DNA of 64,000 nucleotides. Source: an uncultured Opitutales bacterium (GTDB taxonomy: Bacteria; Verrucomicrobiota; Verrucomicrobiia; Opitutales; Intestinicryptomonadaceae). Under the pieces are notes generated by a model, which was not told where the DNA came from, ran no database searches, and saw nothing but the letters and a program-made list of their open reading frames with translations. This document shows, piece by piece, positions 1 through 8,475 of this stretch. Within the stretch, counting starts at the first letter, position 1; each line of letters starts with the position of its first letter. The stretch is taken from NCBI GenBank assembly GCA_934613645.1, contig CAKTTC010000003.1:1-64000 (forward strand). The letters run 5' to 3'. The translations under genes were made by a program, and so were the position numbers.

Positions 1-1527
1 AATGCCAAAACAACAAACGCCAATTTCTCCAACACCATTTCAAAGGGGTTGACGCGTGCGCAGTTGGAAGCGGCGTCGAATGGGCTGACGAACATCAATC
101 TTTCGAACAACGATTTTGCGTCGGTGGGCTGGATGTTTGTTTATGCTGACCTAACAAACACGAAGCTTGAAAACGCTACGCTTACAGGTGTTGACTTCAG
201 CAGTGCCACGCTTACGGGGACAAGTTTTGCAAATGCAATTGTCAAAGGCGCGGGCTTTTCTTACACTGTATCTAAAGGTTTTACGGAAGAACAACTAATG
301 TCGACAAAAAGTTACAAAGATAAGAATTTGGATGGAATATTACTAGGAAATAACGATTTAAGTGATTGGAATTTTAACGGACTAAGTTTGATTTCATCGC
401 ATTTCGCTAGTTCTGTATTGGATAATGCTAATTTTTTTAATGCAGATTTATCGTCGTCAAACATGAATTTTTCATCGTTTGTAAAGACAGATTTTAGAAA
501 TTGTAATCTAACGTCTGCTGAGTTTTTTCGTGCTACTATAAATGGTGCTGATTTTACAAATGCTGATTTGACATCGGTATCATTTGAAAAAGCAGTTGTT
601 TTAAATGCAAATTTCACAAATGCAACTCTTTCTGGTGTGACGTTTACATCTGAATCTGACTTGACTGGATCCATAATAATGGGAGCAGATCTCACTTCTA
701 CAGTTCAAAACGGCTTTACATTTAAGCATTTGGCGTCAACAAAAAGTTATGCAGACAAAAATCTTAGTGGTGTTATATTTGATTATAACGACATTGGTGG
801 TTGGATTTTATCTGGATTGAACTTGCAAAATACAAGTTTCTTTGCCTCAAAAATTGCAGGCACAAACTTTTCAAATGCCGACTTACGCGGTGCGGATACT
901 TCGGTAACAAAGGGCACGGCGACGTACAAAAACACGATAATGTCGGACGGCGCGATAAAGAGCTTTTCGATGGCATCTGCCGACGACAGTTTTTCGATTC
1001 GCAAATACACTCCTGCCACAAGCGGCGGTGCGGTGATTTCGGCGAAAATTTCCGAAAGCGATGCCACAATTTCGGGCGGTGCAAAGTTGACGCTTGAGCA
1101 GGGCGCGACGTTTGAAATCACGAACGGCAAAACTTTGACAGTCGCCGCCGACGGTTCCATTCAAACAGACACCGACCTTTTGGGCTCTACCGTTTTCAAT
1201 ATCGACGGCAACGCAGGGCTTACTTTTGAAGACGGCGCAATCCTTACCGTAAACATAGTAGATTCCATTGTGGCGGGCGAAGCCTACACGTTTACTGTAA
1301 TTTCGTTTGACGGCGATTCAGTCCTTGCGGGACTGTCAGACCTCGTAAAAGGTAAAACGTTGCTGTTGACAGTTCTTGGCGAGAAATTCGGCGGTGCGTG
1401 GGATTACACAATCGACGGAAAATCCCTCTCCCTCTCCATCAGCAGCATTCCCGAGCCCGCCGAATATGCGGCAATCTTCGGCAGTTTGGCGATTGCTTTT
1501 GCGTTTATGCGTCGTAGACGCCAATAA
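1..1527 (+). CDS. Pentapeptide-repeat protein with PEP-CTERM anchor, 5' end cut by window
   Basis: The reading frame is open from base 1 and its residues before the first possible start (TTG at 49) already fit the repeat, so the gene begins outside the window. The N-terminal two thirds are pentapeptide-like A(D/N)(L/F)xx steps (NANFTNATLSG and similar), which fold as a right-handed quadrilateral beta-helix. A longer motif recurs about every 150-200 residues: KGxTxxQL, STKSYxDKNLxG, ND, then W. A beta-rich stretch typical of autotransporter-like PEP-CTERM proteins follows. The C terminus has Ile-Pro-Glu-Pro, a hydrophobic helix and an Arg cluster (RRRRQ), the PEP-CTERM signal for exosortase processing. 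It is therefore probably an exported surface protein of unknown ligand. The central part (about 290-840) is visibly more AT-rich than its ends. Confidence 0.85.
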   Translation, partial: NAKTTNANFSNTISKGLTRAQLEAASNGLTNINLSNNDFASVGWMFVYADLTNTKLENATLTGVDFSSATLTGTSFANAIVKGAGFSYTVSKGFTEEQLMSTKSYKDKNLDGILLGNNDLSDWNFNGLSLISSHFASSVLDNANFFNADLSSSNMNFSSFVKTDFRNCNLTSAEFFRATINGADFTNADLTSVSFEKAVVLNANFTNATLSGVTFTSESDLTGSIIMGADLTSTVQNGFTFKHLASTKSYADKNLSGVIFDYNDIGGWILSGLNLQNTSFFASKIAGTNFSNADLRGADTSVTKGTATYKNTIMSDGAIKSFSMASADDSFSIRKYTPATSGGAVISAKISESDATISGGAKLTLEQGATFEITNGKTLTVAADGSIQTDTDLLGSTVFNIDGNAGLTFEDGAILTVNIVDSIVAGEAYTFTVISFDGDSVLAGLSDLVKGKTLLLTVLGEKFGGAWDYTIDGKSLSLSISSIPEPAEYAAIFGSLAIAFAFMRRRRQ

Positions 1528-1550
1528 GCGAGTTCGATATTTTTTCACAA

Positions 1551-1579
1551 GCCTTTCGGGTTTCCGAAGGGCTTTTTGT
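1551..1579 (+). terminator. Rho-independent terminator after the PEP-CTERM gene
   Basis: A 9-bp stem (GCCTTTCGG pairing with CCGAAGGGC, one G-U) with a short loop is followed by a T-rich run. It starts 24 bases after the stop codon. A second AT-rich 10-bp inverted repeat (1587-1596 with 1607-1616) overlaps the stop codon of the convergent gene but lacks a T tract on either strand. Confidence 0.75.
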
Positions 1580-1607
1580 TTTTTATAATTTCTAAATCGG
1601 CGTTTTT

Positions 1608-3293
1608 TTAGAAATTACAAAAAAGATTGGAGAGGGTGGGGAAGTCGGCGCGGGCGGCGCAGTGGGAGAGTTTTTTTATTGCGCTGTCGAAGTATTGGGC
1701 GTATTCGGTCTTGCCCTTTTTTATCGAGAGAAAGCCGTATGCGCCGAGTGCCTGCATTAGCCGTTCGCACGCGGCGGTATAGAACAGGCGCAACTGTTCG
1801 GGCGTGGGGGTGGCGCGGAAATACAGTCGCAGGCAGTCCTGAATAATTTCGTCGGGCAAATCGACATATGGGTCGAACAGCAGCGAGGCAACGTCGTAGA
1901 GGGCGCAGCCAAGCCGCATTCCCTGAAAGTCGATTATCTTTATTTTGCCAAGCTCCGCCATTATGTTTTGCGACTGGAAATCGCGGTGCAAAAGCACGGG
2001 TTTTTCACGCAGGAGCACGCGCTTTATTTCGGCAAGCTCGGCGTCAAGCTCGGGGGTGGGGGCAATGCCGAATTTCGAAATCAGGCACTCCTGCTTGAAG
2101 TAGTTTTGCTCCCAGTCGTAGAGGGCTTCGTCGAAGGGTTGCGATAGCTCGAAGGGCTTTTTGAAATAGCTTTCGGTGGCGGCAGTGTGCAGGCGGCGCA
2201 GGTTTTCAATGGCGCGCCCGTAGAACGGAGCCGCGTTGTAGGGCGACTGTTTTGCGAGCGAAAGCAGGTCGTTTTCGCCGCCGTCGGTCATAACTATAAT
2301 GCGTCGGCGTCCGCACGATTTTACGATATCGCACACGTCGATGCCGTTTGCGCGCAGGAAGCGCGCCAAGTTGGCGTAGAGGGCGTCTTCGCGCTTTTGC
2401 GAGCCGTAAAAACACGCCACAAGGCGGTTGCCCTCCGCGTCGGTGAAGCGCAGAAATTTTCTGGTTGACGCGCCCTTGTTGATTGGCGCGAACGTTTGCG
2501 CGGCGAACCCGAATTCCGCGAGTTTTGCGAGCATTGAAAACTCCGTTTCGGGGTCGTTTTGGCAGGCTTTGAGGTATTCGGCGGGCGTGCCGATGTCGCT
2601 CCAAGTGCCCGAATTTTCCTCGAAATACGCGACGGAATCGGGGTCGGCGTCTATCAGGCGCAGGAAAACATCGACAGTTGAAAACGCGTCGGCGGGGAAC
2701 GCCTTTGCGGTGTCGAGAAATTTTTTATTCGCGGCAAACAGTCCCGTAAATTGCATGTTTTTTTCGACTTCCGCGCCCGTTTGGAAGCGCATATCGCGCA
2801 CGAATCCGCCCGCCACGCCGACGTTTTTGTTTGCGCCTTTGTCGCGCAGGCAGACTACTGCCGCGAGGTTCGGGTAGGCGGCGAATTTCGCTTCGGCGGC
2901 GCGCACAAAACGCCTGATGTCGGCGGTGAAAATTATGTCGGAATTGTGCACAAGAAACGGCGTGCCGCGCTCAAGCAGGGCGTAGGCGTTTTTTATTCCG
3001 CCGCCCGTATCGAGAATTTGCGGCTCGAAAATCTTCGCGATTTCGGCGTTTTTGTAGACGGTCTTTCCGTTCGCAGTGTAGGGGGCGAAGGCTTCGTCGA
3101 ACTTTTTGGCGAGGTGGTGCGTGTTGACGATTATCCTGCCGATTCCCGCGTCGGCGAGTTTGTCGAAAAGCATAAACAGCGGCGAAGAGCCGCGGACGGG
3201 CAGGAGGGGTTTGGGGAGAATGTCGGTAAGGGGCTTGAGGCGTTTGCCGTAGCCCGCCGCCAGCGCGAAAGCCGTTGTGATTTTGCAGTTCAT
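1608..3293 (-). CDS. MurU-like nucleotidyltransferase fused to AmgK-like sugar kinase
   Basis: Two domains are fused in one 561-residue protein. Residues 1-245 are a nucleotidyltransferase of the MurU/RfbA/GlmU type: the LAAGYGKR loop at 12-18, PKPLLPV near 28-34 and a metal-binding NSD at 117-119. Residues about 255-561 are an aminoglycoside-phosphotransferase-like kinase with catalytic HRD at 436-438, Asn443, and DFQ at 455-457 followed by a YDVASLL segment, as in AmgK. In Pseudomonas, AmgK phosphorylates MurNAc at the anomeric carbon and MurU makes UDP-MurNAc from it, in a fosfomycin-insensitive peptidoglycan recycling route. Here order and fusion put MurU first. Substrate is inferred; another sugar-1-phosphate is possible. 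It is divergent from the chaperone gene at 3387. Confidence 0.8.
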   Translation of the reverse strand: MNCKITTAFALAAGYGKRLKPLTDILPKPLLPVRGSSPLFMLFDKLADAGIGRIIVNTHHLAKKFDEAFAPYTANGKTVYKNAEIAKIFEPQILDTGGGIKNAYALLERGTPFLVHNSDIIFTADIRRFVRAAEAKFAAYPNLAAVVCLRDKGANKNVGVAGGFVRDMRFQTGAEVEKNMQFTGLFAANKKFLDTAKAFPADAFSTVDVFLRLIDADPDSVAYFEENSGTWSDIGTPAEYLKACQNDPETEFSMLAKLAEFGFAAQTFAPINKGASTRKFLRFTDAEGNRLVACFYGSQKREDALYANLARFLRANGIDVCDIVKSCGRRRIIVMTDGGENDLLSLAKQSPYNAAPFYGRAIENLRRLHTAATESYFKKPFELSQPFDEALYDWEQNYFKQECLISKFGIAPTPELDAELAEIKRVLLREKPVLLHRDFQSQNIMAELGKIKIIDFQGMRLGCALYDVASLLFDPYVDLPDEIIQDCLRLYFRATPTPEQLRLFYTAACERLMQALGAYGFLSIKKGKTEYAQYFDSAIKKLSHCAARADFPTLSNLFCNF

Positions 3294-3332
3294 TGTGGGT
3301 TCGATTTTCGGCGTAAAAAGAATACGAAAATG

Positions 3333-3360
3333 TTGACAATGTCAACGTTCCGTCTATATT
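3333..3360. promoter_or_regulatory. Divergent promoter region with a palindromic shared -35
   Basis: On the plus strand TTGACA (3333-3338), a 16-base spacer and TATATT (3355-3360) form a good sigma70-type promoter for the gene at 3387. TTGACAATGTCAA (3333-3345) is a 6+1+6 palindrome, so the minus strand also reads TTGACA, with a TATTCT 15 bases downstream that could serve the MurU-AmgK gene. Either the two promoters overlap or a regulator binds the palindrome; the sequence alone does not decide. Confidence 0.6.
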
Positions 3361-3386
3361 GGGGCTACTTAATTTATTTATTTTGT

Positions 3387-4988
3387 ATGATTACTTGGAT
3401 TCAGACAGTTTTACAAAAACACCACAAAGTTGTATTCTCGGTTCTGCTGGTCGTGATAACGGTTGCGTTCGTGTTCACAATCGGGCAAATTCCCTTCTTC
3501 GGCGACAGAAACCGCTACGAAGCCACTAAAAAGAACTTCTACGGCTTCGACCTGTCGGACGACAACGTAGTCAACTACCTCAACCGCTACGCGTATTTCG
3601 ACGCCGCTTTGGCGGGAATGCGCCCGTCGGACGTGTTCGTCTACAAACAGGCGTTTTTGCGCAGCTTGGCGAAGGAATTGGGGCTTAAGCAGGCGAACGA
3701 AAGCGAGCTTGTTGCCTACATACACTCTCTGCCCGCGTTCCGAAACGAAAAGGGCAACTTCGACGAAATCCGCTGGAAGGAATTTGTGGACTACTACACG
3801 AAGGTAGGTCTCGGCGAGGCGGAACTCACGCGCATTTTTGCGGAAAACGCAATGCTCTGGAAACTTGAACAGCTGCTCGGCGCGGGCTTCGCGCTCAAGG
3901 GCGACGTGCTGAAGCGATACGAAATCGAAAACGGCACTTGGGACTTCAATTTGGCGGTTGTAGATTTCGCGAAATTCAACCCCACAATCAAGCCCACTCA
4001 GGCGCAGCTTGAAACTTTCTACAAGGAAAACGCGGCTTCGTTCAAAGTCGGCGCGGGCGTAGTGCTTGAAACCGTCTTCTTTGACGCCGCCGATTTCGCC
4101 GACAAAAACGCCCCCGCCGAGACGGAGCTGAAGGCGTATTACAATTCGAACGCTTCGAAGTATTCGGAAGTTAAGGACGGCAACACGGTTGTAAAGCCCT
4201 TTGCCGATGTCAAAAAAGACGTGGCCAAGGATTTTGCAAAAGACAGCGCAATCCGCAAGGCGGCTACAAGCGCGGAAGACTTGGCTTTGAAAGTCTACAA
4301 TTCGCAGTCGAAGAAATCTTCGCCCGAACTTAAGAAAGTGCTTGCCGACGCCAAGGTTGTTTCGAAGAAATCGAAGCCCATGAGAACTACCGACACTTCG
4401 CGCGACAACTCCTTGCCCCGCAAGGTTGTGGACGCGGGTTTCCGTCTCGACGAACAGTCGTTTTACGCCGACCCGATTGTAGACGAAAACGGCGTGTGGT
4501 TTGTAATGCTTGCCGAAAGCCTTCCCGCATATCAGCCCAAGCTTGCCGACGTAAAGGACGCTGTTGAAAAGGCGTTTGTTGCCGCCGAAAAACGCCGTCT
4601 GTTTGCGGAATACGGCAAGAAGCTTGACGCCGCTTTCGAAAAGGGGCTGAAAGAGGGTAAGTCGTTCGCGGACATCGCCGACGCAAACAAAGTAAAGAGC
4701 GAAAGCGTGAAGGGCTTTTCGTTCGCGACCTCTTCGGCTTCGAAAGACGTTGACGCAGCCAAGCCCGTATTGCACGCGGAACTTCAGAAGCTGTCGGTCG
4801 GCGGCGTTTCGAAAATCGTGTATTTCGGACAGAACGGCTATATTGTGAATTTGACGGCATTTAAAAAGCCCCAGATTGACGAAAAGAAGCTCGCCGAAAT
4901 GCAGAAGTATTTTGAAAGTAATATGGCGGGAGTTTCCGAGCAGTCGATTTTGGGAAACGCAATTCAAAAGGCGGACGTTAAAAAATAG
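3387..4988 (+). CDS. Membrane-anchored SurA/PpiD-like periplasmic folding factor
   Basis: The protein is 533 residues. A short cytoplasmic start, one membrane helix at about residues 13-31 and a long charged periplasmic part match the SurA_N/PpiD architecture (chaperones and peptidyl-prolyl isomerases for outer-membrane proteins). The region after the helix has the SurA_N helical pattern, with the YFDAALAG, KQAFLRSLA and later FNLAVVDF segments. I do not see a clear parvulin active-site signature, so it may be chaperone-only. The frame is open upstream to 2751, but that part is antisense to the neighbouring gene. ATG at 3387 lies 27 bases after the -10 box and gives the expected membrane-helix start. 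Many outer-membrane barrels in the window are plausible clients. Confidence 0.75.
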   Translation: MITWIQTVLQKHHKVVFSVLLVVITVAFVFTIGQIPFFGDRNRYEATKKNFYGFDLSDDNVVNYLNRYAYFDAALAGMRPSDVFVYKQAFLRSLAKELGLKQANESELVAYIHSLPAFRNEKGNFDEIRWKEFVDYYTKVGLGEAELTRIFAENAMLWKLEQLLGAGFALKGDVLKRYEIENGTWDFNLAVVDFAKFNPTIKPTQAQLETFYKENAASFKVGAGVVLETVFFDAADFADKNAPAETELKAYYNSNASKYSEVKDGNTVVKPFADVKKDVAKDFAKDSAIRKAATSAEDLALKVYNSQSKKSSPELKKVLADAKVVSKKSKPMRTTDTSRDNSLPRKVVDAGFRLDEQSFYADPIVDENGVWFVMLAESLPAYQPKLADVKDAVEKAFVAAEKRRLFAEYGKKLDAAFEKGLKEGKSFADIADANKVKSESVKGFSFATSSASKDVDAAKPVLHAELQKLSVGGVSKIVYFGQNGYIVNLTAFKKPQIDEKKLAEMQKYFESNMAGVSEQSILGNAIQKADVKK

Positions 4989-5042
4989 AGATAAGATTTT
5001 TCAAAACTTTACGATAACCTCGTAAATATGAAAGGACTAAAT

Positions 5043-5396
5043 ATGGCTGGTAAAGCAAAGAAAACAGAACAGAAACCGGTGAAGGTCGAAAAAAAGTGCG
5101 CAACCCGCAAGTGCGCCAAGAAGACAGTCAAAGCCGACAAAAAGGTTACGCGCGTGATTGCGAAAATCAATGTCGGTTGGGGAAATTCGCTGTTTATCAG
5201 AGGCGCGGGCGCGGAGCTCAGCTGGGACAAGGGCATTGCCATGCAGTGCGTAGGCGACGACGAATGGCTTTGGGAACAGTATGTCCCGAAGGGCGACGTA
5301 ACCTTCAAGTTCCTCGTAAACGACGAACAGTGGTCGACGGGCGACGACTTTGTTGTAGCCGCAGGGGATTCGGTAATTCTCAAGCCCGAATTCTAA
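5043..5396 (+). CDS. Small Lys-rich protein with CBM20/48-like beta domain
   Basis: A 117-residue protein. Residues 1-38 are very rich in Lys and resemble nucleic-acid-binding tails. From about residue 40 a compact beta-sandwich-like domain follows: VGWGNSLFIRG, LSWDKGIAM, DEWLWEQ, FKFLVND and a final PEF. This resembles the starch-binding/early-set domains (CBM20, CBM48). Start choice: an ATG at 5028 has no ribosome site, whereas AAAGGA (5031-5036) sits 6 bases before the ATG at 5043. It is a single gene between the chaperone and a terminator. The function is unknown. The mix of basic tail and sugar-binding-like fold suggests glycogen or another polyanion as ligand, but that is speculative. 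Confidence 0.7.
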   Translation: MAGKAKKTEQKPVKVEKKCATRKCAKKTVKADKKVTRVIAKINVGWGNSLFIRGAGAELSWDKGIAMQCVGDDEWLWEQYVPKGDVTFKFLVNDEQWSTGDDFVVAAGDSVILKPEF

Positions 5397-5414
5397 TCGG
5401 TGCGGATACGTTGG

Positions 5415-5446
5415 GCGGCAATCGGTTTTCGGTTGCCGCTTTTTTT
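5415..5446 (+). terminator. Rho-independent terminator
   Basis: GCGGCAATCG pairs with CGGTTGCCGC (one G-U) around a short loop, followed by seven or more T. It ends the transcript of the small Lys-rich protein. Confidence 0.85.
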
Positions 5447-5604
5447 GTGCATTGCGCGGTTGGCGCGGCGCGCGGGAGGGGTGGTCTTCCCTCTTGTTTT
5501 TGGCGCGTTTTCTTAGTGCTTGTTTGCGTTGCGGGCAAGTGCGGTTTTACAGCTCGCGGGCTTTTGATGTTTTGGTATTGCGATACCGCGCGATGTTTGG
5601 GCGC

Positions 5605-5642
5605 AAAAAATGCGGCATACGCAAGGCGCATTTGCCGCATTT
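5605..5642 (-). terminator. Rho-independent terminator of the GH42-like gene
   Basis: Arms AAATGCGGCA and TGCCGCATTT form a 10-bp stem. Read on the minus strand it ends in a run of T just after the stop codon at 5659. The rest of the 262-base spacer 5397-5658 shows no gene. Confidence 0.75.
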
Positions 5643-5658
5643 GAATTTGGCGCTGCTT

Positions 5659-8337
5659 CTATTCGCCGATTCTCAAAAGGCGGTTGTCGCCCTCTTTGAG
5701 ATTGAATTTGAGAGTCGGGCCTGTGCCGAGGCGGGCGTCGGTGTAGGCGTCGAAAATCGGCTTGTCGGTGCCGAAATCTACGGTGTATTCGCCGTCTTCC
5801 GTAGCCGTGAGGGAAACGAGGTTTCCGTTGGCGTATACGCCCGCGGGTTGGTCGGTGTAGACGTGGACGTTGGCGAGCTTTTCCATGTGCTTGAGCAGCG
5901 GAATCTGAATGTCGGGCGTGGCGCAGAACATTTGCGCTTTGCCGTCAACTATGCGCGTCGTGATTGCGGGGCTGCCGTCGGGGAAAGTTGCAAGAATTGT
6001 GTCGCTTTCGTGCGGGACTGGCGAGAGCAGCGCGTTGAGCGGCTTTTCAGTGCCGAACAATTCGGGCAGTCCAATTTTGCGCCCCGCTTCGGTCGGGCGA
6101 ACCAAGGCTTTTGTGCCCGCAATTTCGCGCACTTCAAAACCCGTAGCCTCCCGAACGGCGTCGGTGCTGAATTCGCCCTTTGTGAGGTCTACATATGCGG
6201 GCGCCCACACCCACATATTCGACGAACCCGACGTTATTTCTACCAGCTTTTTGCGCTGTTTGGCGGTCATTGCGTATGTTGCAAGGAACACGTTGAGCTT
6301 GGCGGGTTCTCCGCGCTTGAGAACGTCGCGGAAGAGGTATTGCCCGAAGGGCGTGCCCGTGCGGTTCATCTTTTCGCGAATCCAGTAGATTGAGGGCGAG
6401 GTTGTCAGGTAGGAGTTGCCCGCCCCGCCCGCATACATCATCGACTTTTCGCTTATTATCAGGCGCACTTCGGGGCGGTAGGGCGCGGGGTTTTTGAGCC
6501 AGCGGTTTTCGATTTTGTCGAAAAGCGACATCTGCTGCCACAGAACGGGATCGTTATACCAATTCTGGTTTTTCAAATCCATCCACCAGCAGCCGTTGTT
6601 GCGCAGAACCTCCTGCGCGAGGTTGCGGCGGCACACTTGAATTGAGTTTGCCTGTGTTATTTGTCGGCGCGTTTTGTCTTTCTTCTTTCCGATGTAGAAA
6701 GGGTCGTTGACGGGGGTGAGGTAGGTGCGGGTGTCGTCTTCGTCGAACCACATTTTGCCCGCGTTCGAGATTGTTTCGGTTGCGCCCATAGTGCTTTTGA
6801 CCTGCCCGAAATATCTGTCCTGATAGGAAATCGGGCCCGCCAGAATGTCGATGTAGGGCGACTTCACAATGCGGTTGAGTGCGTAGTGCCCCGAGAACGC
6901 CGCGCCGTTGCGCAGCGAACAGAATTCGAAGCCGTAGCCGTAGAAAATCAGAATTAGCCTGTCTTTGCCCGCCGTTTCCTTGGCGGCCTTGGCGAAGCCC
7001 AATACTGTGTCGGCCATGCAGTCCTGCAGGAAGCAGTTGAAGTCGATTACGTTTTGCGATGTTTGCGGGTTCAGCAGCGCGTTGTCTATTTCGCGCTCTT
7101 CGGGTGCGGGCACTTGCGCTTCGGTGAAGGAGGCAAGCGTTTTGTTTTTCCACGCATTGTTGAGGTTTCCCACGTCGCCGTATTTTTTCTTGAGCCACTT
7201 GCGCCACTCGTTGAGCGTGGAGGTGTCGTAGCCCGAGAGCGGGCGCGCCCAAGAGTCGCCGTAGAACCACTCGTGCGAATTTCCGCCGCCGGGGTGGTAG
7301 CCGGCCATATTGTTTTTGAAATTCTTTTCGCAAAATCCGATGTATTTGCGGAGCGTTTCCTTGCCCTCTTCGCGGTAGACCGGCGAGGCCACCGAAACGA
7401 ATCCCGTTTTTTTGCCGTCGGAATTTTGCATGAAATCGTCTGGGTGCTTGTTCTTCCAGTCGATATAGAACGCGCGGTCGGGATACATCAGCAGGCGCGG
7501 GATTATGCGGATATTGGGGTTGAGCTTCACGAGGAACGCGAACGTTTCGGCGATGTCTTCGTAGTTGGGTTCTTCGCCCTTGGCCGCCCAGAAGTTGTCC
7601 ACGCCGAAGCTTACAAAGTTCACTCCCGCGGCGGCGGCAAGCGTAATTTGGTCGGTCGCTGTCTTTACGTCGGGGGCTATGTAGATTTTGTCTCCCGACT
7701 TGTCCGACGCCTGAATTTGCAGCGGCCGCGCAACTTCGGCTTTGGCGTTTATGTATGCCGAATATTTTTTGCCCTTTTCGAGCTTTAGCCCGTCCAGACG
7801 GATTGCGAGATTGCCAACTTTTTCGGCGAGGCAAACGTGCAGGACTTTCCTGCCGAGCTTCTTGTCCGCAACGATTTTCGTTTCGACGCGTTCGGGCTCG
7901 GAACAGACTATTTTGGCGGATTCAACGCCGATTTTGTCGAAGTCGTAGCCTTTGATTCTCTTCGGCTCCTTGCCGTTTTCGTCGATAATTGCAACGTCGG
8001 CAACGTAGAAGTCTCCCTTGCGGTTGCCGATTTTTACGTCAACCAAGGCGTCGGTAAAATCCTTTTCGGGCGAAAATTGGAAACGTATCGGGACGTATTT
8101 CCCCAGCGTTCTTCGCAGGTGTTTGTGCTGGAGCGAAAGCGTCTGAGAGGGGCGGTCGTTGGTGACCCACACAACGCGCGGGCGCGACGGTTTGCCGTTT
8201 ATGGTCATAACGGGCGCGCCGTTTATAGTTTCTATATTGTAGGAAGTTTTCCCCTCCGAACACGCGCACAGCGCGACAACCGCGGCAATGCCCGCCGCGC
8301 ATATTGTGGACAGTTTCGTTTTTGCTTTCGGTCTCAT
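5659..8337 (-). CDS. GH42-like glycoside hydrolase lipoprotein
   Basis: An 892-residue protein starting at MRPKAK. A signal peptide ends in ALCAC, a lipobox, so it is probably tethered to a membrane after export. An N-terminal beta region is followed from about residue 230 by a (beta/alpha)8 barrel with GH42 features: a NIRIIPRLLMYP strand, GYHPGGGNSHEW containing a likely acid/base Glu, a YDTSTLNEWRKWLKKKYG segment characteristic of GH42, and IDILAGPISYQDR. The C-terminal part has the trimerisation-like domain seen in beta-galactosidases (LNVFLATYAM). Activity on beta-galactosides is the family expectation, but the substrate is unproven. The longer frame to 8391 lacks a signal-peptide start. 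A perfect LacI-type operator lies 18 bases upstream of this start. Confidence 0.8.
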   Translation of the reverse strand: MRPKAKTKLSTICAAGIAAVVALCACSEGKTSYNIETINGAPVMTINGKPSRPRVVWVTNDRPSQTLSLQHKHLRRTLGKYVPIRFQFSPEKDFTDALVDVKIGNRKGDFYVADVAIIDENGKEPKRIKGYDFDKIGVESAKIVCSEPERVETKIVADKKLGRKVLHVCLAEKVGNLAIRLDGLKLEKGKKYSAYINAKAEVARPLQIQASDKSGDKIYIAPDVKTATDQITLAAAAGVNFVSFGVDNFWAAKGEEPNYEDIAETFAFLVKLNPNIRIIPRLLMYPDRAFYIDWKNKHPDDFMQNSDGKKTGFVSVASPVYREEGKETLRKYIGFCEKNFKNNMAGYHPGGGNSHEWFYGDSWARPLSGYDTSTLNEWRKWLKKKYGDVGNLNNAWKNKTLASFTEAQVPAPEEREIDNALLNPQTSQNVIDFNCFLQDCMADTVLGFAKAAKETAGKDRLILIFYGYGFEFCSLRNGAAFSGHYALNRIVKSPYIDILAGPISYQDRYFGQVKSTMGATETISNAGKMWFDEDDTRTYLTPVNDPFYIGKKKDKTRRQITQANSIQVCRRNLAQEVLRNNGCWWMDLKNQNWYNDPVLWQQMSLFDKIENRWLKNPAPYRPEVRLIISEKSMMYAGGAGNSYLTTSPSIYWIREKMNRTGTPFGQYLFRDVLKRGEPAKLNVFLATYAMTAKQRKKLVEITSGSSNMWVWAPAYVDLTKGEFSTDAVREATGFEVREIAGTKALVRPTEAGRKIGLPELFGTEKPLNALLSPVPHESDTILATFPDGSPAITTRIVDGKAQMFCATPDIQIPLLKHMEKLANVHVYTDQPAGVYANGNLVSLTATEDGEYTVDFGTDKPIFDAYTDARLGTGPTLKFNLKEGDNRLLRIGE

Positions 8338-8355
8338 ATTTTTTGCATACAGTGT

Positions 8356-8369
8356 TGTTAACGTTAACA
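8356..8369. promoter_or_regulatory. Candidate LacI-family operator
   Basis: TGTTAACGTTAACA is a perfect 14-bp palindrome with the central CG step typical of LacI/GalR-family operators. It lies 18 bases upstream of the GH42-like start codon, where a bound repressor would block expression until sugar is present. No LacI-family gene lies in the window. Confidence 0.6.
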
Positions 8370-8412
8370 TATTGCGGGGAAAATCAAACATTCCCGCCCG
8401 CCGTGTGTCAAC

Positions 8413-8458
8413 AAAAAACCGCCGCGGCTTCCGAAAAACGGAGTCGGCGCGCGGCGGC
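8413..8458 (-). terminator. Rho-independent terminator of the C39-like gene
   Basis: On the minus strand a GC-rich stem (CCGCCGCG with CGCGGCGG, extended through an imperfect CTCCG/CGGAA segment) with a TTTTT loop is followed by TTTTTTG. It separates the C39-like gene from the GH42-like gene, supporting independent control of the latter. Confidence 0.7.
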
Positions 8459-8475
8459 GTTTGCGTGTTACGCGT

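Noticed and set aside
1587..1616. Terminator for the MurU-AmgK gene
   Set aside because: The 10-bp AT-rich inverted repeat overlaps the stop codon and has no T run on the minus strand.
3411..4967. 518-codon open frame antisense to the SurA-like gene
   Set aside because: No start context or domain; the plus-strand gene has a promoter, membrane helix and family pattern.
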